A stretch of 64,000 nt of DNA from Cladorhizidae sp. MBARI D1340-BT2 (taxonomy: Eukaryota; Porifera; Demospongiae; Poecilosclerida; Cladorhizidae): NCBI GenBank assembly GCA_028752905.1, contig JAQNBH010000015.1, positions 15,794,169-15,858,168 on the forward strand, written 5' to 3'. Shown here piece by piece: positions 55,631 through 64,000 of the stretch. The stretch's first letter is position 1. Every line of letters begins with the position of its first letter. Below the pieces are notes generated by a model, which made no database searches, was not told the DNA's origin, and saw only the letters and a list, made by a program, of their open reading frames with translations. The translations under genes were made by a program, and so were the position numbers.

Positions 55631-57023
55631 GAACATGAAGTCGCATTAGCTTCGCTTGAATAGACTCGATTTCTATTTTAATTCCAGTCAACACATGTTG
55701 GTGTGCTTTATTTATGTTTGCGCCAAAAAAAATGCTTCTCCTTAATTAAGGAAGAGATGAATGAACGAGGAAAGGTTGACAGCGACAGTGTGGGAACTTT
55801 CCTTGTACACAAGGCTGCATTCCACAAATGATTGAAGGTTCATTAATTAATAGGTGAAGTTCGTAATTAGGGAGGGATAGTTCGAAGCGATGTGATGTGA
55901 CCAGGTGGATATTGTGAAGTGACGTGAAGGCCTCATGACATTGTGAACTGGCATTAAGTGTTTGTTTCAGCTGCCATTAGAGGATAAAAAGGTGTGACTT
56001 AGATCCTTCATTAATGAACCTTGAAAGTCATCTTCAACGAGCTACCTTATCATTTCTTTTCTCTTCCTTACATGCTGGCACCAAAGTTAATAGGTTCATT
56101 CATAACAATTTTTGTACCAGAAGACTGCAGATTTTCCAATGCCAATCTTGATTAATCTATTCCTTGGTTCTTGATTCAATCACTTTCTCGATAATCATTT
56201 CTTCACTCGATGTTTCAGTAACTCAATCTAGCTAGCTGAGTTGATTTACTGGCTATCCTATTTTTTGGTTTGTGGTGCTGTGTAAGTCTTTGATACTTAT
56301 CCATGAAGGATTGCTGTAGATCTGCAAAGGGGCTGACTCGAATGCCAAACCCAACAAGATAATAGTGAGTGACTGCTGACTTTTACAATGTGCAGGAACA
56401 GAAAAGTACCTCTCAATATTACCACAGCTCAACTGCCCGACTGCTATATATATATATACTATATAAAAGAAATAACAAAAAAAGAACAAAAATGTTTTTC
56501 CTCGTTTTTTGTGAATTTACTTGTGTAAAAAAATTTCTTTTTAACAAGCATGCAATGTGAACTTCGGCCTGTTGGACAACCTTATACAATTTAAAATCAT
56601 CCGTATTATAATGTAATGATTGGTGTACATGGTTTGGGGTGTCTAACTGGTTATAGTCCACATGGGTATTCAGGCTCGTTTCTTTTCTGAAAGGTCAATC
56701 CAGTAGTGTTGTTGTTTTATATTTTTGTTCATTTTGTTCATTATGAAAGGAGCTATCACACATAAAATACCCTATAGGGAGTGATGTAATCAGATTCATA
56801 TAAACTCTAGACCGGTTTAGAATGTTTGCAGCTTGCAAATTACTTTTGAGAGAGGCCACCACATGTTTTGGTGAGAGTGGAGGGCAGCTTTCTGTTGGTA
56901 CAGAGATGGAAACTTATGGTGATCAAGCGGTAGTTGCAACTTCAGCCTAGCAGTCAACCGTGCCAACGAGAAGTGGTGTATACAATTGGCAAAGTCAGGC
57001 ACCAGGGGTCACTTAATTGTTAG
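55631..57023. other. Dicer 3' flank, no gene; partial MITE
   Basis: Nothing coding recognised. Around 56630-56725, AACTGGTTATAGTCCACATG and AGGTCAATCCAGTAGTGTTG resemble the right side and flank of the hairpin MITE at 10031, suggesting a third, half-preserved copy. Confidence 0.4.
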
Positions 57024-57028
57024 CAACT

Positions 57029-57473
57029 TGTGACAGGACGGAAATCTATACTACCCAAGATTACACTCCTGTCAGCTGGTTTGTTTAGTATGCTGCCACC
57101 AGGTGACCTCTGATGTGTCACCAACCTACCCTAGCTATATTACTCAAGTTAACGCAAGCAAGTCTCTCAACAAGAATTGACCTTTATTGCACATACATGC
57201 ACACGTCTACAGACTCAGTGTAATGGCAATCAGATCTAAGGACTGTAAAACTGCTCCTTTAACTAGGCTACAGCCAGTCACTCCAGACATGCCCATACAT
57301 GGTAATATTCCGTGTTGTCACACATAAGAGTGACCAATGAGATGCATGCTAGCTTAGGTGTTAATTATGGTCTCACAGTTCTATACAATATGGTTCACAC
57401 ATTAGTAATTTACTCATTCACTTAAAGTGGCTGTCTGAAATTGGGTTTGTAATCTCAGGGTCACCCTGCGACA
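57029..57473 (-). repeat. 3' LTR of element B
   Basis: 445 bp, plus-strand ends TGTGACAGGA...CCTGCGACA. The RNase H frame runs into it, ending at 57418. Confidence 0.93.
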
Positions 57474-58686
57474 CCTCTCCCTTCTCGTCCTTTTCGGTTG
57501 AGTTTTGACCCTTTCTGCTTGGCCAGGCTTGTCTCGATAAGCCATCGGCATTTTGGTGCCGCACTCCAGGTCGATGTTCAATGGTGAAGAGAAATGGTTG
57601 AAGCGTGATAGCCCATCGAGTAAGTCTTCCTGATTCGTCCCGCATTCTAGCTAGGCATGCCAGACTCCGATGATCAGTGACCACCTTGAAACATGCTCCT
57701 GATAGGTAGACTCTAAAATGTTTGACTGATGCAACCACAGCTAGGCATTCCTGTTCGGTTACGGAGTATCGTGTCTCCGCCGGTCGGAACTTCCGCGAAT
57801 AATATGCCACTGGTCTGTCTATCCCTTCAGCTCCCTCTTGGCTGAGTACTGCTCCCAGGCCTACTCGTGAAGCGTCGGTATGTAGTTAGAATGGCTTGTT
57901 TTCATTCGGGCTAATCAGTACTGGATCTCTGGCTAATGCTTCCTTGAGACATTGGAATGCATCTTCTCTCTCCTTTGTCCAAACCACGATGTCAGGTGCT
58001 ATCTTTCGGGTGGCCTCAGTTAGAGGTACAGCTATGCTCCCATAAGCAGGGATGAAACATCTGTAATACTTTGTAAGTCCTAAGAATGATCTCATCTCTT
58101 TCTTCCTCTTTGGGCGCAGGTACTGTAGCACCGTCTCTACTTTTGCCTGAAGTGGGCGTACCTCTCCCTTGCCTACTTTGTGTCCGAGATAGTTGCAATG
58201 TCTCATTACCAAAGTGCACTTGGATGGTTTGAGACGTAGGCCCTTCTTCTCGAGCCTTTGAAATACTTGCTCCAAATGGTCGATGTGCTCTCCAAATGAC
58301 TACTATATCATCGATATATGCTGATGCGAATGGAGCGAGGTCTGCCATTGTAGAATTAATGAGTCTCTGGAAATTTGATGGGGCATTCTTCAGCCCAAAG
58401 GGCATACGCAAGTATTCCCATTTACCCACTGGTGTGATGAAAGCTGTTTTTGCAATGGAGTTGTTGTCTACTAGGACCTGGTGATATCCTTTCAACAGAT
58501 CAAGAGTTGATATGTACTCTGCTGCTCCTAATTTGTCGAGTAGATCGTTGATGAGTGGTAGTGGGAATGGATCAGAGATTGTGACTTCATTTAATCTCCT
58601 GTAATCCACACACAATCGTTTGGTGCCATCATTTTTCGCGACCAAAATAGCTGGTGATGCCCAAGGGCTTTGTGAGATGTCCAGCT
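57418..58686 (-). pseudogene. Reverse transcriptase and RNase H of element B, broken
   Basis: RT starts near 58680 with LVAKNDGTKRLCVDYRRLN type motifs, followed by LRMPFGLKNAPSNFQ and the intact catalytic box AYIDDIVV (near 58305). A frame change near 58280 leads into 58275-57886 (RT thumb and connection: FLGLTKYYRCFIP). After an in-frame TAA near 57886 the RNase H continues in the same frame: VTEQECLAVV, VVTDHRSLACL and HQNADGLSR, ending at 57418. The RNase H lies last, directly before the purine tract and LTR, where canonical elements have the integrase. Confidence 0.87.
57474..57484 (-). other. Polypurine tract of element B
   Basis: On the minus strand GAAGGGAGAGG directly precedes the 3' LTR. 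Confidence 0.65.
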
Positions 58687-60484
58687 CTAGCAGTTCTTTA
58701 CTGCCTGGTTCATTTCTTGGAGCTTTCTGGCATCCAACCGATAAGGTGGTCGAGAATGGGATAGTGTGTGGTTGTATGGATCACCAGCAGACTCTCCTTT
58801 GTCAGTCCTGGTTCGTCCTTTGTGATCTCCTCGTGTCTTCTCAATAACTCTAACACCACCCCCTTTTGCTCTGCAGTGAGGTCTTTGTTTATGGCAAGTT
58901 TGCCATCTGCCCCCTTTTTCTTCCTTTCCTGGTCCAAAATCATCGTCTGTCTCCACCATCAAGCAGCTTGCTGTCGGCGAAACATATTCCTTGATGAGAT
59001 TGATGTGTCGTCTTGTCTTTCTCCGAGGATGTTTAGGCATTGACAACTCATAGGTAGTGCTGTCAATCTTGTCTTCTACTGTATACGGTCCTTCCCACCT
59101 GGGATCCATCTTTGGTCCAATTCCAGGCGTCCGTAACATGACTAACTCTCCCACCTCATACTCCCTTTCTTTTGCCTTTCGGTCGTACAGTTCCTTATAC
59201 TTCACCTTCTTTTTCTCCTCTCTTTCCTGGGAGAGATCTCGGATGTCCTCCAGTTTCTTCTGGATTGTTGTCACGTACGTGACTACCTCTGTTGGGGTTG
59301 TTTCCTTGGATGTCCACCTCGTCCTTAATGCTTGAAGTGGCCCTTGAATCTGTCGTCCGAATAAAAGTTCAGAAGGAGTAAATACGGTGGTTTGGTTGGG
59401 CGTCCTCCTGTACTCCCCCAACAAGTGAGGCAGGGCTTGATCCCAACGACCTTTCCACTGTTTCAGGACTTTCCTTATCATGGCTTTCAGCGTCGCATTG
59501 AAGCGTTCCACCATGCCGTCGGTGGCCGGGTGATAAGGTGTAGTTGTGATGGACTTCACTCCCAAAAATGCATATAACTCCTTCAGTAACTTACTCACGA
59601 AATTCTTCCCACAATCTGTTAATATTTCATCTGGTACTCCTGTCCAGTTGAACATCTTGACTAAGCAGTCTGCTATCACTGTGCTTTCCGTTGATCTCAG
59701 GGCAAATGCTTCTGGCCACCTTGTAGAGTAATCCATTAAGACCAGAATGAAACGGTTCCCATCGGCTGTGGTCGGTAATGGTCCTGTAAGGTCCATAGCG
59801 ATTCTCGAGAATGGCTTATCAATGATGGGCATTGGTCGTAAGGGTACAGGTGTGGCTGAACCTTCCACTTGCTGGCATTCAGGACAAGCTCGGCACAATT
59901 GCCTAACTTCTGTATGGATCCGGGGCCAGAAGAACTCGTCAAGGACTTGTTGAGTCATCCGGTCTCACCAATTCTAAAACCAGCGATCGATACTTCTTGG
60001 GCAGGCATAGTTGAGTGGCCTCATCCCCTAGACGATCTGTTGTTTTTCTCCAGAGTATCCCATCCTCAATAAGGTAACTGTTGTTCTTCTCGTCTTTTGC
60101 TTTTCCCCACAGCTTTGATAAACTACTGTCTTGTCTCTGCTCTCGACGCAGCTCTTCAGCATCGACGTCTAATGGATGTCCCCTGTCATTCTTCAGGTAC
60201 CCCGCTTTGTCTCTCCTCATCTCTGCCTTACTCTTGGCTGGAGTAGTCTCTTCTTCTTCTGACTCCGTAGTAAGGGTCTCATCATTTGGCTCATCAGGTG
60301 CGTCTTCCCATGGCTTCTCAACTTCATCATCACTGGACTCACTGTCCGTCATATCTTTCGCCTCAGCTTCCTTCTGACCAACTGGTAAACTTTCTTCGGT
60401 CCACTCCTTGTTAGATCTGGTTGTGACCATATTAACAAGCTCGTCATGCAGGAGTCTCTTTCCCAGCTCCCATATTCCTGGCAT
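58687..60484 (-). pseudogene. Integrase of element B, placed before RT
   Basis: 60484-59939 encodes an acidic, Ser/Glu-rich linker and then the segment that precedes integrase zinc modules (YLIEDGILWRK). A frame change near 59950 falls in the zinc module, so its two histidines are not seen in frame; the cysteines are (CRACPECQQ). The 59958-58687 frame contains the DDE core: D in AMDLTGP, D in LTDCGKN, E in MVERFN, and a C-terminal GPY/F module with WEGPYTV. Downstream sequence that leads into RT (EITKDEPGLTK, then RPPYRLDARKL) switches frame twice between about 58920 and 58690. Confidence 0.88.
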
Positions 60485-60790
60485 ATCTCACCCTAGCAAT
60501 GCCGAGTGGTCGAGTTTCTCAGCCACCAACACCTGCAACTCCTGTTCTCTTCCTCCCACTTGTACAGCTACCTTTGCGATTTGGTGAATCTGAGTGTTGC
60601 CATTGTATGAACGAGCATGCCTTGAGTGTCCAGTAAGATGTTGAGGGTCCACAAGATCTGCCCTAACAACTGTCTGTCCTGCACCTGTATCCAGGAGAAT
60701 GTCACTGCACTGTATTCCCCCAATGGTGCCTTTCTACAGTGGCTTTACCACTAATCTCCGAATTTACCAAGCTAATCTCCTCCTTGGAAG
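60485..60790 (-). pseudogene. Protease region of element B
   Basis: On the minus strand the motif LLDTGAG (about 60679-60699) marks a retropepsin active site, followed by QTVVRADL. It lies between the zinc knuckle and the integrase. Frame breaks separate it from both neighbours. Confidence 0.7.
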
Positions 60791-61910
60791 TCAATGGCTT
60801 GCAGAGGTTAACGCTCTCCACCTTGTGTTTGTAATTAGCCTTCTTGGTAAAGCAAAATGTCCAGGCAGACCGCACTTGAAACATTTGGAGCGGTATCCGC
60901 TGTCCTGCTTAGGCTGTGGAGTTGAGAAGTTATCTCCCGCATCTGGGCTATTGACATCTCGGTTGTCACGCCGTCTGTCCTCTCTCCCTCCACTTCTGCC
61001 CATGTCTCTCATTCTCAGTAGGTAGGTGGCTATGTTCCACCCTCCTTGAACCTCTGTTACCTCCCCTATCTCCTTGGAGTATGTCGTCATAGGACCAGCC
61101 TCGAGCTGTCATGAAGCTGTCTGCGATCGTCGTCGCCTCTTGAGCTGTTTCCGGTGCTCTGTCCAAAACATGAATTGACAACTGCTTTGGCATGGTCTTC
61201 ATCAGCAGATCCATAGTTCCAAGATCTACGACCTCTTCCACAGTGCTGCAACCTTCAATCCACTTCAGGTGTAGTTGCTTTGCTCTGTGTCCAACTGTGC
61301 CCCAGTTCTCGCCACCCTTACATCGAAGGCCATCCAGTTTCTGCCGGTAAGTTTCCCTGGTCACCTTGTATCTTGCTAATATAGCCTTTTTCGTCTGAGT
61401 GTAATCCAGCCTTGCTTCCTCCGTCATTGGAAAAATTTGTGATGCTTCCGGTCTCAACACTGGGACTAGATGTTAGGTCCACTCTTCCTTGTCCATACGG
61501 TAGGTATTCATGTGTGCCTCGAAAGCCATAAAATAGTCAGACGGATCCTCGTCCTTGGCTATCTCCCTAAACTTCGGCACACGCTCCTGGTAGGAATGCA
61601 CTGTGCTGACAGCTGACTCTCGTGTATCATCCAGGCTCCTGGCTCCATCTATACATATCGCCTCAAACATTTCTTCCCATCTCTTTTCTCTCTTCGCCTC
61701 TTCCTCAGCCAGTATTTTTTCTCTCTCCTGTATTTCCAACCTCTCCTGCTTCCTCGTCTTCTCTCTTTCTTTTTCGAACCGTAACAACAACTCCGCTAGT
61801 CCCGCATTAGTCAGTGTCTCTGCCCGTTTGGCTTCCTCGTCCACCTGAGCTGTCTCATCTGACACTTTCGATCTCGACATCTCGATTTGTCTGCCACTCG
61901 AATCACTCAA
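60791..61910 (-). pseudogene. Gag of element B, SCAN-like capsid, with in-frame stop
   Basis: ATG at 61910 opens a 145-codon part with a long charged coiled-coil-like stretch (RFEKEREKTRKQERLE). TAA at 61473-61475 interrupts, and the same frame resumes to 60966 with the capsid region: TRETYRQKLDGLR, WIEGCSTVEEVVDL, LMKTMPKQLSIHVLD. The helix pattern and the YRxxxxxLR start recall the SCAN domain. A frame change leads to the zinc knuckle CFKCGLPGHFAL (near 60870), whose last cysteine is lost after the break. Confidence 0.78.
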
Positions 61911-62041
61911 TCACTAATCACTTCTACACGATGGTCGACTTCTGTTCACCGAAATCGAAACAAACAATTTTAGTTTAGCTAGTCTAGTAGTAGCTTGTAG
62001 CTATGGCTCTTCACTGGCTCTCTCTTTCTTAGCTAACATTA

Positions 62042-62060
62042 TCCCAACACTGCCACCAGT
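62042..62060 (-). other. Probable primer binding site of element B
   Basis: On the minus strand, directly after the 5' LTR, AC is followed by TGGTGGCAGTGTTGGG, which has the TGG start expected for a tRNA 3'-CCA primer. I do not assign the tRNA. Confidence 0.6.
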
Positions 62061-62514
62061 TGTGACAGGACGGAAATCTATACAACCCAAGATTACACTC
62101 CTGTCAGCTGGTTTGTTTGGTACGCTGCCACCAGGTGACCTCTGATGTGTCACCAACCTACCCTAGCTATATTACTGAAGCTAAGACAAGCAAGTCTCTC
62201 AACAAGAATTGACCTTTATTGCACATACATGCACACGTCTACAGACTCAGTGTAATGGCAATCAGATCTAAGGACTGTAAAACTGCTCCTTTAACTAGGC
62301 TACAGCCAGTCACTCCAGACATGCCCATACATGGTAATATTCTGTGTTGTCACACATAAGAGTGACCAATGAAATGCATACAACACATGCTAGCTTAGGT
62401 GTTAATTATGGTTTCACAGTTCTATACAATATGGTTCACACATTAGTAATTTATTCATTCACTTAAAGTGGCTGTCTGAAATTGGGTTTGTAATCTCAGG
62501 GTAGCCCTGCGACA
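62061..62514 (-). repeat. 5' LTR of element B
   Basis: 454 bp, aligned throughout with 57029-57473; longer by a 9-bp insertion (near 62377). Confidence 0.93.
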
Positions 62515-62619
62515 CAACTACTTCTAAGTTTCAACTAGACAGTACGCGAAGCACCATTAAATATACGTAAATTTAGACACTGCTGGTACATACTCTGAGA
62601 TTACTCTGTTTTGTTGTTG

Positions 62620-63355
62620 TTGTTACACCCAAACTTCACTGGAAGAGTGGCTTGTGACCACGCTGAGCTACCTGGCTCCAGAAAGGTGTTGGTAATACTG
62701 CATAGGATTTCCCGCAGACAGACATCATAGATCTCCAGGGTGGCTGATTGAAAGCAAGGGGCGGTGCGAAGGACATGCAAAAGCTTCGGGAGGGCAAAGC
62801 AATTGCGTAACAGTACCAAGGCATCGTGAGCCGACAGGAATTTCAGTCGTTCACCCAACCTTCTCAGAGCCTCCACCTTGTCAGCCAAAACTGCTGAGAT
62901 ACACGCATTGTCTCCTAGGGGAGAACCCAACAACTGAGCATGAGAAGGGGGCACCAATTGTGCACCAGGGAGTGAACCGAGAAGGGTTCCACATGTAGTC
63001 ATGTCATGGCTTATAATCTCGTACTTCGCCGTGTTCAGCAATAAGCCCAGCTCAACATCACCCCCCATCACTTTCAAATCATGGATTAGGTCTTGGCAGT
63101 TCCCACCTAAAGTGACATCCAAATAGAGCACATTGAAATCTGACCTCAATTGCCGACTGTGTTGATGTAGCGTTAGGCAGAAAAGTAGTGGACCCAAAGG
63201 ATCTCCCTGCTGTACTCCCTCAACTGATGAAATAGACCGATCACCCCATTGGAGGATGGAAGGTGCAGCGTACATCGAATAGACAAAATTGTAGATTGTC
63301 GGACATAGAGCCTCGAGCATACGATCCCTCCGGATGGAATTGAAAGCATTGGTTA

Positions 63356-63356
<1 letters not shown>
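62620..63356 (-). pseudogene. LINE (non-LTR) reverse-transcriptase fragment
   Basis: The minus-strand frame (63320-62601 from its first ATG, and open above it to the microsatellite) contains NAFNSIRRDRML, GVQQGDPLGPLLFCL (RT motif B) and LYLDVTLGG. The last should be the YxDD catalytic box and lacks exactly one Asp codon. The upstream end, where the motif A aspartate should be, stops at the (ATT)n run, and the downstream end stops at KFG where a (GTT)n run begins. A dead internal fragment. Confidence 0.8.
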
Positions 63357-63950
<594 letters not shown>

Positions 63951-64000
63951 TTAATTTTATTTATTTAATATATATAATATAATTGAGCAAACAGCAAACA

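Larger units (their letters stand above)
57029..62514 (-). mobile_element. Ty3/gypsy retrotransposon B, integrase-before-RT order (Gmr1-like)
   Basis: Two LTRs (57029-57473 and 62061-62514), TG...CA ends, and the 5-bp duplication CAACT at 57024-57028 and 62515-62519 define a complete insertion read on the minus strand. In transcription order: 5' LTR, primer site, SCAN-like gag, zinc knuckle, protease, integrase, reverse transcriptase, RNase H, purine tract, 3' LTR. Having the integrase before RT is the copia-like order known from Gmr1-type Ty3/gypsy elements. Several stops and frame changes make it inactive. The LTRs differ at about 13 positions plus a 9-bp indel by eye, so it is older than element A. 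Confidence 0.9.

Noticed and set aside
57029..62514. Element B read as two nested retrotransposons
   Set aside because: Only one LTR pair and one duplication exist, each domain occurs once, and the integrase lies between protease and RT without extra LTRs.

Overview
The window looks like nuclear DNA of an invertebrate animal. Two host genes can be recognised, both split by GT-AG introns. On the minus strand lies the C-terminal half of a kindlin (fermitin, an integrin activator found in animals and close relatives; exons between 7552 and 21204). On the plus strand lies a Dicer ribonuclease lacking its first helicase exon(s) (exons between 45185 and 55250). A sponge or another early-branching animal is my best guess. 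It rests on overall style only: AT-rich DNA with frequent CTAG/AGCT words, very many minisatellites, and hAT, Ty3/gypsy and pogo elements.

Layout. 1-3863: a Ty3/gypsy LTR retrotransposon (A), cut by the window start. 4244-5560: a decayed hAT transposon. 6600-7140: a minisatellite. 7552-21204: kindlin exons separated by introns full of tandem repeats and small inverted-repeat elements; the 7.5-kb intron holds a 17-bp repeat of about 69 copies. 21465-23405: a large G-rich array. 23796-27113: a complete hAT transposon with an unbroken 728-residue transposase, matching ends and a 5-bp target duplication. 27380-31960: a run of satellites around a 683-bp inverted-repeat element. 32066-34026: a broken pogo-like transposon with clear ends and a TA duplication. 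36666-41079: a small hairpin element, a 72-bp array and further hAT remains. 41620-45060: more arrays. 45185-55250: Dicer, with two large minisatellites in its first visible intron. 57029-62514: a second, decayed Ty3/gypsy element (B) on the minus strand, complete with LTRs and a CAACT duplication. 62620-63950: a LINE reverse-transcriptase fragment abutting about 590 bp of (ATT)n.

How it fits together. Kindlin and Dicer face away from each other, so the missing 5' halves of both should lie in the 24 kb between them, which is almost entirely transposons and satellites. The Dicer keeps all the RNase III catalytic motifs I can check, yet carries a one-base frameshift in the helicase and an in-frame TAG in the PAZ region. 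Element B has its integrase before its reverse transcriptase and a SCAN-like gag, the arrangement of the Gmr1 group rather than of ordinary Ty3/gypsy elements. I found no rRNA, tRNA or CRISPR features. Splice sites, frames and repeat counts were read by eye and no database was searched.
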